Assembly: GCA_025200525.1 (NCBI GenBank)
Contig: CM045768.1
Span: 48,434,425-48,498,424 of the forward strand
Source of the DNA: Camellia lanceoleosa
Taxonomy: Eukaryota; Streptophyta; Magnoliopsida; Ericales; Theaceae
Reading direction: 5' to 3'
DNA: 64,000 bases
Notes under the pieces: generated by a model
Told to the model about the DNA's origin: nothing
The model's input: the letters and a program-made list of their open reading frames with translations, nothing else
Databases searched by the model: none
Translations under genes and position numbers: made by a program
In this document: positions 10,978 through 20,685 of the stretch, piece by piece
How positions within the stretch are numbered: the first letter of the stretch is position 1
Layout: each line of letters begins with the position of its first letter

Positions 10978-12176
10978 CTAATGTGGACCCGGCGGTGGTG
11001 GAAAATGCTGCTCAAATAGGGCATGCATTAGTGTCCGAGTCTCGAACACCTCATTATGAACCCTAGCGCCAAGCTGATCAAACCGCTGCTCACTCAAATC
11101 CCGGTATGCATAGAAGTCAGTTTGCAGAGATGCAACTGACTGCTGATACCCATCAAATGCCGCCTGTGAGTAATTCTAATAAGCCTGGTAGTCGGTCCAG
11201 AGATCAACCATAGATTGCTGAATGGCGGCTTGATTGTCCAAAAGAGCCTGATATTGTGCCCTTGTCATATGGAATGGCGCTAGCGCTGGTGTGGCAGGGG
11301 GCTCAATTGGGGCATCATTAGGATTGGTCGGGGCTTCGGGGAGGAGTAGTAGAGGCGGTAGGCAAGCAGTGGTTTGGCGCTAGTGGGTTTTACCATAAAG
11401 TGTAGGCAGTGGAAGCTGAACCTCATTGGCCTGAAGTGGGTATGTCTCTTGGTCTTTGATGAGCACAGTGATGAGGTTGGTAAAAAGGAGGGCCCGTGTA
11501 GAACTGCCCCAAGTATTGCGTATTTCGACTTCATTAAGGATTCGGTGCATCTGGTTATAGATCAAAGTAGGGATGTCAACCCAAAACCCGAATTCAAATC
11601 GATGCAAGGCACGGAGGAAGTCCCCTCACCACTCTTCCTTGTGGCCAAGAGGAATTACATTCTTTTTCAGTACCAAATCGAGGAAGAGAAGGCAGCGTGG
11701 TAAATTAGCCCGCCGGATACTAGTATGATTATCATTATCCTGACGCCCCTCATAAAACTCAGTTACTAGAACCAGGATGGTGAGTTCCCGAGTGAATACC
11801 GGGAGCTGTTCTGCATTGATAGGGTCCATGGAACAGTGGAGGACCTCGACAATTGAAGCTGGAGTGACCACTAACTCCACTCCGTCAACAAGGGAGCAAA
11901 GAGCTCCTGGGGCCTCGTCGTTGATGTACATATACTGATAAAAGAGTCGCACAATGCGAGGATAAGCTAGTTCAGTGACGGTGCAGATGCCCAGGAGGCC
12001 CCAGTCTTCAAGTTGTTAAATACTCCACGCAGTGGTTTGACGGCGATGAAAGAAGTCCACATCAAAGGATGTATAACATGCAACTAGTTTGTTGGCCAAG
12101 CATCGGTTGGCACATCCCTAAATACAATGTTGGCATTACGAGGCCATTTGGGTGCTTGGCGGGATGATGAAGACAT
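10978..12176 (-). pseudogene. Athila env-like ORF ('putative plant transposon protein' type)
   Basis: On the minus strand, starts at the ATG at 12176 with MSSSSRQAPKWPRNANI. It runs through TELAYPRIVRLFYQYMYIN, VDGVELVVTPASIVEVLH, RRANLPRCLLFLDLVLKKN, DIPTLIYNQMHRILNEVEIR and TRALLFTNLITVLI, and ends at a TAG at 10978 after a proline-rich tail (FPPPPGPH). The hydrophobic middle with LLFT-L and the order downstream of pol match the third ORF of Athila elements, often called env-like and annotated in plants as a transposon-associated domain of unknown function. Stops occur near 12080, 12020, 11626, 11380 and 11178, and at least one frameshift is needed. The function of this ORF is not known; calling it an envelope is an inference from position. 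Confidence 0.65.
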
Positions 12177-13381
12177 ATCTGCACAAAATAATTCAACCAA
12201 CACAACCAAAAATGTGGAACCATTATATCAGCACTCATCAAATATAGCATGTATGCATAAATCACTCAAAACCTTATTGTCCTCACACCACCGAATTTAT
12301 TGTTATTTATTTATTTACAAACACACAATGGAACTGCAAAGATGAAATAAATAAGAAAATTAAATTAAACTAAACAATCTAAGTTAGTAGAAGAGAAGAA
12401 AATAAAATAAAAACTAAACTACTTAACAATTAAACGAACAATTACATCATAAAATAAAAATAAAATAAAAAATAAAATCACTAACTAAACAAGTAAAATA
12501 AAAATAAAAATAACAACAATCCACTAACGAATTAAACTAACGAGAATCACAAATTAAACAATTTAAACTAAACAAATATAGTAAATAAAAATAAGATAAA
12601 TTATTATTATTATTATTATTAGTACCTTTATTTCTGAGGCTTTTTTGTTTTTTTGTTTTTGTTTTTGTTTTTGCTTTTTAAGGATGAACACTAGATCTAT
12701 GGTAAACTAACCCTATTATCTCACTACAATGCAAGATTGACAGAAGAAATATAAAGTTTGAAACAAAAAGGTATGATTTACCTTTAAGTAGTGAAGAAAG
12801 AGAGAAAGAATGATGACTTGCCAGAAAAAATGGTAGTCGCCGGAGATTTGACAGACGGAGAGGAAATAGGGCGCCGGCAGTGAAATGGTGGTGAGAAAGA
12901 AGGAGGGTGAAGGTTGGTGATGGTGGGGTTTGATGGAGTTTGTGGGTGCGTGGGGTTTAGAGAGAGAAGAAGAAATTGAAGAAGAAAAAGATGAAAAAGG
13001 TAGACTGAGAGAGATGGTTGGAAAAATGAGAGTCAGCAAGTGTGTTAGGGTTTTTGTCTAGGAAATTTTGTTTTGTTTTTTTTTTTTTTTGAAATAATAA
13101 AAATAAAATCAGTAAATAATAAATAAAACAAAATAAAATAATAATAATAAAAAATTAAAATAAGGGTGAAACTAAATAAAAAGTAATTAAAGAAAAGGGG
13201 TGAAACTACACTCTCTCTTTTTTTTCTTTTTTCTTTTTTGGTTTTATTTTATTTATTTATTTTTTTGTTTTATTTTTTTTTTGAATAAAGTAAAATAAGA
13301 TAAGTAAATAAATAAAATAAATAAAAATATATACATATGCACGACTTTTTTTTTATTTTATATATATAAAATAAGTGAATG
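12177..13381 (-). other. A/T-rich spacer upstream of env-like ORF
   Basis: Long A- and T-rich tracts on the plus strand (12350-12620, 13075-13380). The serine/proline-rich minus-strand ORF at 12716-13039 is compositionally biased (CT-rich leader-like), and I do not call it a gene. It ends in AAAAT (13382-13386), the left target-site duplication of Tat-A. Confidence 0.6.
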
Positions 13382-13386
13382 AAAAT

Positions 13387-13926
13387 TATGGGGATATATT
13401 TTCTGAGTACCAACACGTGGCAAGGTGACGCCGATGTGTCAGCCGAGGTGCCACGTGTCTTGGTCATGACGCCGAGGTTATCTCAGCGACACCGAGGTTA
13501 CCTCCGAAGATATTGAAATCCGAGATAAGTGAATAAGGCATAAGAGTCCTAGAAAGGGGAAAAACTTCAGTTATGAAAGGATAAGACTCTTAGGGAGTTT
13601 ATCCCAATCCTACTGGGAGTCCAAGATGAGCAGTAATCCTGAGACCATTGAAGCTAGGCTTCTAGTGGGATTAGGACTGAGTTAACTATAAAAGAAAGGC
13701 ACCCCCGATGGGTTTAAGGTATGCAATTTATATTCTGAACAGCGAGATTTGCACTATTGATTATCTTTGAGAGATATACTGACTTGATCGTCGAAGTGCC
13801 CCTGGGTGGACGAACCACCGCCAAAATCTTCTCTTTCTGTTGCAGGTTAGACAGGAGTCATCTATTCTGCCAATGCTCTCCAACTGAATACTAAGTTGAG
13901 AGTGTGGTCAGATTTTCACCCACACA
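13387..13926 (+). repeat. Tat-A 5' LTR
   Basis: 540 bp, TATGGGGATATA (original TGTGG mutated by G to A at the second base) to CACCCACACA. The U3 part carries two CACGTG-core G-box motifs (13414-13420 CACGTGG, 13452-13458 CACGTGT) and TGACG motifs. A TATA box (TATAAAA, 13687-13693) is followed by the probable R/U5. The LTR supplies promoter and polyadenylation signals for the element. Confidence 0.92.
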
Positions 13927-13927
13927 A

Positions 13928-13946
13928 TTTGGCGCCGTCTATGGGA
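13928..13946 (+). other. Tat-A primer binding site
   Basis: TTTGGCGCCGTCTATGGGA directly follows the LTR. The TGGCGCC start is the usual form in Tat-type elements, complementary to a tRNA 3' CCA end. I do not assign the tRNA with certainty. Confidence 0.7.
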
Positions 13947-13961
13947 AAGAAAGTAGAATAG

Positions 13962-15848
13962 ATGGCCAGTAACAAACAGAAGGAAAAGATTGGGGATGAC
14001 ACTCTTGCTGGGAGTGGGAGACCTATTGGCCTTGATGTCGAAGGAGACAGGTACAACGCAGAAACTCATGAGCAAACTCACGGAGTAAAAGACGTCGGCC
14101 AGACTGGCGACGTACCAAAGAAACCAAATCGAAATGGCTACTACAACGAAGATGACCTCCAGGTATGGAAGGATAGATACCTGCAGAGGGACGAAGAGGT
14201 AAAAGAGATGGCAAACAAATTGGCAGACCTGCAGTCGGTCGTCAATTTCATAATGCAAAATAACGTCATACAACCACCATTCCCGCTGCAGGACACGCCG
14301 ATTCCAGCGGCCAATGCCCAGAAGGGAGGGTAGAAAACAATTCCCGTAGCCCCTCAGCACAACAGGAGCGAAAGACACTCTTATTGACCTTCCAGGGAGG
14401 TCGGACGAAGGGAGTCAAGAAGAGAAGAATCACGAAGGACGCATCACACAAAGGAGGCAGACCCCGAAGGACATCGGCATGTTTAGGGGCAGGCGCTGTG
14501 CTTCGACACAACTCATGGAGAGGGGTCGAAGAGGACTCACCACGAAGCTGAAAGTAGTGCACCAAAAAGATTGAAAGCAGGAGATAGCCGAGCTCCTGGG
14601 AGGACAAAAGAGGACTTAAGAGATTACCTCAAGAGGAAGCAATAGAATGCCGACGCCGAGGTAACCTCCCCAGATAAGCCGAGGACACCATTCTCGGTGG
14701 AGTTGGACAGGTTTGAGGAGCCGAAGAGATTCAATATGCTGAGGTTTCTAATATACGATGGTAAGTCAGACCCCAACTTCCACGTCGGATTATATTTGAA
14801 CTCAATGGCATTGTATAGTGGGAACGAGCCGTTGCTCTGCAAAGTGTTCCCTTCATCCTTCAGAGAGATTGCATCAGATTGGTTCCACAAACTACTAAAG
14901 GGAAGCATAAAGACTTGGGAAGGCCTGGCTGAGATGTTTGTGGCCAGGTTCGTGACAAACAAACTTCAGCCATTAAGAGTGGACGCATTGATGGCTCTGA
15001 AGATCAGCAAAGATGATGGTCTTAGGGTCTATGCAAAAAGATACTATGAGGTATTCAACCAAATACCAGAGTGTAATCAAGAAGTGGCGGTCGCGTCATT
15101 CAAGAACAGCCTAAAAGACAACTGTCCATTACGGAAGTCTTTGGTAAAGACTTTACCAAAAAGCATGGAAGAGCTCATGGCGAGAATCGAGAAGTATGCC
15201 AGAGCCGAGGAAGACACGTCAGGAACTAAGGAGATAAAGCAAGAGAAAGGAAACGGCTCGCCGAAGCGAGGCCGAGGTAACAACGGATCAAGCAAGCAAG
15301 AAGCAGAACTGAAGGCTGTGTAGGCAGTGACAACTGTGTTTCGGATCCCAATTCACAAAGTCCTGGAACAAATTCGGAATCAACCCTATTTCAGAACGCC
15401 AGAGAGAACTCCAGGAGAGTTCATGGGAAGAAACATTGACAGGCATTGTGCCTACCACAATGAAGATGGGCATACAACTCAGGGTTGTAGAGCCCTGAAA
15501 ACACACTTGGAAGACCTGGTGAGACAAGGACATCTGAGAGACCTTGTCGATGAGACCAAGACAAGAGAAGAACGGGCAAGATTGCCCCAGGCGCCAGCAG
15601 CTCCGCCTCCCCCAGTACAGCAACCTCAGGCAGGAGGACCTCGGGTAGTCAATGCGATTCACTCTAAGGTCAACGAGAACGAAATCCGTGGAGAGACCCA
15701 GAAGGTAAAACACTTACAACATGTCTACCAAGTCGGGAAGAAAAGACATCGAGCAGAAGAGTGCCAGGGACTAATGATAACCTTTATTGAAGCCGACCTA
15801 GAGATGGTCCAGCATCCGTATAATGATGCCTTGGTAGTATCCCTCTAG
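13962..15848 (+). pseudogene. gag: Tat-A gag, broken
   Basis: Starts at the ATG at 13962 (MASNKQKEKIGDD), soon after the PBS. An N-terminal charged segment with coiled-coil potential (LQRDEEVKEMANKLADL) runs to a stop at 14331. The stretch 14334-14690 is degenerate. The capsid domain is in 14697-15323: LIYDGKSDPNFHV, FPSSFREIASDWFHKL, WEGLAEMFVARFVTN and LKISKDDGLRVYAKRYYEVF. A TAG at 15321 separates this from the zinc-binding tail at 15327-15848, with HCAYHNEDGHTTQGC and LKTHLEDLVRQGHL, the C/H motif typical of Tat gag. It would form the particle shell around element RNA. At least two stops plus the degenerate gap inactivate it. Confidence 0.85.
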
Positions 15849-16208
15849 GTTGAGGAGTGCCAAGTGAAACGCATTCTGATTGACCAAGGCAGCTCTTGTG
15901 ACATCATGTACGTCTGATGTTACAAAGAGCTCAGCCTCCACCCAGATGATATGGAACAATCCAATGGCCCAATGGTTGGGTTCAATGGAACACCGACATG
16001 GCCACTGGGAGCAGTAAGCTTGGAGGTGCAGGCTGGCACTAGGAAGATCAAGACAGAATTCACCATCATCAACACACCCTCCCCTTACAACATCATCATA
16101 GGAAGGCCATGGTTGCATGCGATGGGGGCAGTTCCCTCAACGTTGCATCAACTATTGTGATTCCCAACAGAGCATGGGATAGAGGAAGTCAGAGGCGATC
16201 AGCTGCAA
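15849..16208 (+). pseudogene. pro: Tat-A aspartic protease, nonsense-mutated
   Basis: Reads VKRILIDQGSSCDIMYV with the catalytic D-x-G-S-S motif (Q in place of T/S), then a TGA at about 15917. It resumes with ELSLHPDDM, VGFNGTPTWPLG and NIIIGRPWLHAMGAV, the I-I-G-R-P flap-distal motif, followed by another stop near 16158. The protease would process the polyprotein. It joins gag upstream and RT downstream in the usual Ty3/gypsy order. Confidence 0.8.
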
Positions 16209-17411
16209 GTGAAGAATTGCTCCATGGCAGCAATGAAATCTACCTGCAGCATACGAGAGCCAGAAAAGGTAGAAATTAAAGATGAGGATGTGAAAGTCTT
16301 AGAAGACGTCGGCAAGGAGCCAGCCGAGAAAAACGAAGAGGCACTGAAGAAAATCCTCATCCAGGATGGGGATGAAGAACGTTTCTTTCTTCTCGGCTTG
16401 GGCTTAGCCGAAGAAGAGGAAAGAGAGTTGGAAGCTCTTTTGAGAGCAAATATTGAGGTATTTGCTTGGACACCTTACGAAATGCCTGGCATTGACCCCG
16501 AGGTCACTTGCCACAAACTAAATGTTGACAGGTCAGCCAAACCTGTAATTCAACGAGCCAGAAGACCGACGTTAATGCACGTCGAAGCAGTAGAGGAAGA
16601 AGTAGACAGACTTCTGGAGGCTAGGGCCATTAGAGAAGTTCAGTACCCGACATGGCTATCCAATACAATGGTGGTAAAGAAGAAGAATGGTAAATAGAGG
16701 GTCTGCGTAGACTTTACCAGCCTCAACAAAGCCTATCCCAAAGACAGCTTTCCTTTACCCAAGATTGACCAGCTAGTAGATGTCACTTCAGGGCATGAAA
16801 GAATGAGCTTCCTAGATGCCTACAGAGGGTACCACCAGATAGCCATGTACCCCTCAGACGAAGAGAAGACTGCGTTCATCACTCCAAAAGGCCTGTACTG
16901 TTACAGAGTAATGCCTTTCGAGTTGAAAAACGCAGGAGCAACTTACCAAAGGTTGGTAACCAAAATGTTCAAACACCTGATTGGCCAAACAGTAGAAGTC
17001 TACATCGACGACATGGTCGTTAAGAGCAAAGAGCCTGAGAGTCATCTCGCCGATCTAAAAGCAGTCTTTGAAATCCTTAAAACATATTGGCTCCGACTCA
17101 ATGCATCGAAGTGTGCATTTGGAGTTGGATCTGGTAAAGTTTTAGGATACCTAGTGACCAGAAGGGGCATTGAGGCCAGCCCAGATCAGATCAAGGCCAT
17201 CCTAGAGTTGAAGAGCCCGACGTTGGTAAAACAAGTGCAGATGCTAACTGGAAGGGCCGCAGCCCTGAACAGATTCATAAGCAGAAACTCAAACAAGTGC
17301 AAACCTTTCTTCAACTTAGTGAAGAAAGCCACGGACTTTCTTTGGACAGAGGAGTGCGAAGAAGCATTAGTCGATCTGAAGAAGTACCTGACCACAGCTC
17401 CAGTTCTTTAA
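16209..17411 (+). pseudogene. rt: Tat-A reverse transcriptase, interrupted
   Basis: The leader to RT has FAWTPYEMPGIDP and PVIQRARRPTLMHVEAVEEE, standard in Tat pol. RT blocks: WLSNTMVVKKKNGK, a stop (TAG at 16695-16697, where W is expected), [54 protein letters not shown] and the intact catalytic [10 protein letters not shown] near 17000-17028. The thumb region [17 protein letters not shown] and [14 protein letters not shown] follow. A TAA at 17409 (CAA expected) ends the segment before the RNase H. One nonsense change inside the fingers is enough to prevent expression of a full enzyme. Confidence 0.9.
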
Positions 17412-17926
17412 AATCCAGAACCCAGGGAGGAGTTGTTCCTGTACTTGGCAGTTTCAGAACATGCGATAAGTGTAGTACTAATCCGAGAAGAAAAAGGGGA
17501 GCAAAGGGCTGTTTACTATGTAAGCAAAACCCTAGCCGACGCAGAAACGAGGTATCTACCCTTAGAGAAATTGGCACTGGCTTTAGTAATGGCTTCAAAG
17601 AAGTTGAACCATTTCTTCCAGGCCCATAAAATTGTGGTACTGATAGAACATCCATTAAAGTCTCTATTGCAGCAGGGAGACTTAACAGGAAGAATAGCCA
17701 GATGGGCAGTCACCCTAGGCCAGTATGATCTGGAGTACAGGCCCAGAACAGCAATCAAAGGCCAAGTTTTGGCCGACTTCGTGGCCGAGTTCACGCTAGA
17801 ATCCATCGAACATTGGGCTCCGTTGAGCCAAGATAAACTATGTCCAAACAAGCAAGGAGAAGCCCAGCCAAAGGAAAAAGGACAAACTCAAACCCTGCAG
17901 CATTTACATCGGCGACTTCTTTTGAT
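17412..17926 (+). pseudogene. rnh: Tat-A RNase H domain (first)
   Basis: FLYLAVSEHAISVVLIREEKG, VYYVSKTLADAETRYLPLEK, LALALVMASKKLNHFFQAH and IARWAVTLGQYDLEYRPRTA form the Ty3/gypsy RNase H with its connecting ADFVAEF motif at about 17770-17790. It follows the RT without spacing. A tail of low complexity leads to the second RNase H. Confidence 0.83.
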
Positions 17927-18340
17927 CTTTTGTTGATGGGAGTTCATACCGACAAGGAGCGGGGGCAGGAGTAGTACTGATATCCCCAGATGGGCAGGTA
18001 CTAGAACAATCGATTCGTTTGGGGTTCAAGGCCTCAAACAATAAAGCAGAATACGAAGCACTCATTGCAGGACTAAAACTGGCAGTAGCAGTACAAGCAG
18101 ATGAGGTAATAGTTTTTTGTGATTCACAACTGATAGTCAATCAGGCAACAGAAGAATATGCAGCCCGAGATGAAAGAATGTCGGCACATGCAAAAGAGGT
18201 CATCAGGTTCATCAGGTTGGCGGCCTTATTCCAGAACTGCCGACTACTCCAGGTAAACTGAGATGATAATAGCCACGCCGATGCGTTGGCCAACCTAGCT
18301 AGTGCAGTACAACCTGGAAAAGCAAGGACAATAATGATTG
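17927..18340 (+). pseudogene. Tat-A second, archaeal-type RNase H (aRNH)
   Basis: FVDGSSYRQGAGAGVVLISP (start about 17930), LGFKASNNKAEYEALIAGLK and VIVFCDSQLIVNQATEEY (catalytic D and E positions present), then a TGA at 18259-18261, and DNSHADALANLAS with the last conserved D. A second RNase H placed between the ordinary RNase H and integrase marks the Tat/Ogre group of plant Ty3/gypsy elements and is thought to have been acquired from an archaeal-type ribonuclease H lineage. The TGA (probably CGA originally) breaks it. Confidence 0.85.
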
Positions 18341-19643
18341 ACTACTTGTCGGGCCCCAGCATTGAACCAGTAACCACAGAGCATGAAGCAATGTGCGTAG
18401 ACATAAGACCAAGCTGGATGGACGCAATTGTTGTGTTCCTAAAAGAAGGAAAGCTGCCACATGACCGCAAGGAGGCACACAAGATCAGATTGAAGTCGGC
18501 AAGATTCAGTCTGACAGCAGAAGGACATCTCTACAGAAGGTCCTTCACTGGACCCCTTTTAAGGTGCGTACACCCTTTACAAGTTGAAGATTTTTTATAT
18601 GAAATACATGAAGGGATTTGTAGAAGCCACGCTGGGGGCAGATCACTCGCCCATAGGGCCATCACCTAGGGGTATTGGTGGCCTTATATGCAGAAGCCTA
18701 TGTAAAGAAGTGTGAACAGTGCCAAAGGTTTGCACCTCTGATACACCAGCCAGCAGCAGACCTGAACCTTGTATCCAGTCCTTGGCCATTTGCCCAATGG
18801 GGCATGGATCTTGTCGGGCAACTACCCGAAGCAACTGGACAAAGGAAGTAGTTGCTAGTAGCAATAGATTACTTCACTAAATGGATAGAAGCTGAACCTC
18901 TTGCCAGGATCTGAGATGTGGACGTGAAGAACTTCATTTGGAAGAACATTATCACCAGGTTTGGAATTCCAAGAGCAATTGTTGCAGACAATGGAACTCA
19001 ATTTGACAGTAAGTTAATCAAGAACTTCTGTGAAAAGTTCAAGATCAAGAACTACTTTTCAACCCCAAGCTTTCCACAAAGTAATGGACAAGCAGAAGTA
19101 TCCAACAAAGTAATTCTGGATGGGATAAAGAAGAGGCTGCAGGCAGCAAAAGGAAAGTGGGTAGACGAATTACCCAATGTACTCTGGGCATATCGGACTA
19201 CGCCGAGAAGATCAACAAGGGAATCCCCCTTTGCCATGGCTTATGGGACAAAAGCAGTTATTCCGCTAGAAGTCGGCATCCCTGGGATCAGAACCCAGGG
19301 GGTAGAAAACGGGACTAATGATGTACTCTTAGCCCGAGATCTAGATCTTCTAGAAGAACGAAGGGAGAAAGCTGCAATTCAACTCGCAGCATACCAGCAA
19401 CAGCTTGCCAGAGCTTACAACAAGAAGGTTAACCCAAGGGAATTTCAGATTGGTGACCTCGTCTTAAGAAAAGTCGTCAACAACAAAAAGGATCCCAGAG
19501 AGGGCAAGCTTGGCCCAAACTGGGAAAGACCCTATAGAATCATCTCGGTGCTGGGCAATGGGGCATATCGGCTTCAAGATAATGAGGGCAAAGAGTTGCC
19601 AAGGCCTTGGAATACTTGTAATTTGAAATTTTTCTATCATTAG
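18341..19643 (+). pseudogene. int: Tat-A integrase, stops in core
   Basis: The zinc-binding N-terminus has EIHEGICRSHAGGRSLAHRA and KKCEQCQRFAP (HHCC). A TAG at about 18667 interrupts it between the H and C pairs, and the sequence around 18690 has lost bases. The DDE core is GMDLVGQLPEATGQ (D1), a TAG near 18850, a TGA near 18912, VADNGTQFDSK (D2) and FPQSNGQAEVSNKVI (E). The C-terminal part, from LWAYRTTPRRSTRESPF to the end at 19643 (NWERPYRIISVLG and PRPWNTCNLKFFYH), is open. It would insert the cDNA and generate the 5-bp target duplications seen at the element ends. Confidence 0.88.
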
Positions 19644-19798
19644 AATTTCTTTGTTCCTTTGCCATTTGCCGAAGTAAATAAATAAAAATTCAGCTGGTTC
19701 TCTTTTCAAGATACTTGACATTGTCTCTAGATTACATGCATAATGAGAACTCAAGTGGAACTCAGGTTCACATTAAGGGGCAGAGAGAAGAAGAATAT

Positions 19799-20400
19799 GT
19801 TTAACACTTGTTGAAATTTGTAGACAATTTGCAAGTTGTAGTTAAACCGAAATCATTGTTTAACACTTGTTGAAATTTGTGGACAATTTACAAGTTGAAG
19901 TTAAACCGAAATCATTGTTTAACACTTGTTGAAATTTGTGGACAATTTACAAGTTGAAGTTAAACCGAGATCATTGTTTAACACTTGTTGAAATTTGTGG
20001 ACAATTTACAAGTTGAAGTTAAACCGAGATCATTGTTTAACACTTGTTGAAATTTGTGGACAATTTACAAGTTCAAGTTAAACTGAGATCATTGTTTAAC
20101 ACTTGTTGAAATTTGTGAACAATTTACAAGTTGAAGTTAAACCGAAATCATTGTTTAACACTTGTTGAAATTTGTGAACAATTTACAAGTTGAAGTTAAA
20201 CCGAGATCATTGTTTAACACTTGTTGAAATTTGTGGACAATTTACAAGATGAAGTTAAACCGAAATCGTTGTTTAAACACTTGTTAAAATTTGTGGACAA
20301 TTTACAAGTTAAAGTTAAACCGAGATGATGTCTAACGCTTGTTGAAATTTGTGGACAATTTACAAGATTGAAGACTAAGGTCAAACACTTGTTGAAATTT
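19799..20400 (+). repeat. Tat-A 59-bp tandem repeat array, about 10 copies
   Basis: The unit starts TTAACACTTGTTGAAATTTG; successive starts are at 19801, 19860, 19919, 19978, 20037, 20096, 20155 and 20214 (exactly 59 bp apart), then 20273, 20331 and a partial unit at 20381. Units are nearly identical in the middle and more divergent at the right end. Each contains TTGAAATT...AATTTACAA, a stem of about 8 bp with a 7-nt loop and one bulge. The array sits between the pol stop (19643) and the 3' end of the antisense gene (20686). Confidence 0.93.
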
Positions 20401-20685
20401 TATATTTACATGGTGAAACCAAGATTACGCCGAGAAAGGCAATTAGGTACTTGCCGAGATAAATCTTCAGTTTGTACAACCGAGGTGTGTCATCCCGAGA
20501 AGGTTGCACAAGGATTGAAGATTGAAGATATGCAAAATATTCTAAGTATGAAAGCATACAAGACAAACCTGTAAACATGCAAGAATGAAGGAAGTTGTAT
20601 TCATTAAAAGGCACGTCGGCCACATGAAGAGCTTACACTGTCTCACGAACAAAGAAGTACAAAAAATGAAGGAAAAAATATAAGG

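Larger units (their letters stand above)
8598..13381 (-). mobile_element. Athila-type retrotransposon, inverted 3' part (env-like ORF to 3' LTR)
   Basis: Read on the minus strand: A/T-rich leader, the env-like ORF (12176-10978), spacer with an ATT microsatellite, PPT, LTR. It is split by the nested Tat-A element, and its most upstream piece resumes at 24537-24803. Turned around, it would supply exactly what the plus-strand part at 914-8597 lacks. That suggests one Athila element whose 3' third was inverted, although two separate truncated copies remain possible. Confidence 0.7.

Noticed and set aside
12716..13039. Serine/proline-rich 107-codon minus-strand ORF
   Set aside because: Composition follows from a CT-rich strand; no conserved motif, and it lies in the Athila spacer.
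19799..20400. CRISPR-like reading of the regularly spaced 59-bp repeats
   Set aside because: Units are contiguous tandem repeats with no unique spacers, and the window is plant DNA with a retrotransposon context.
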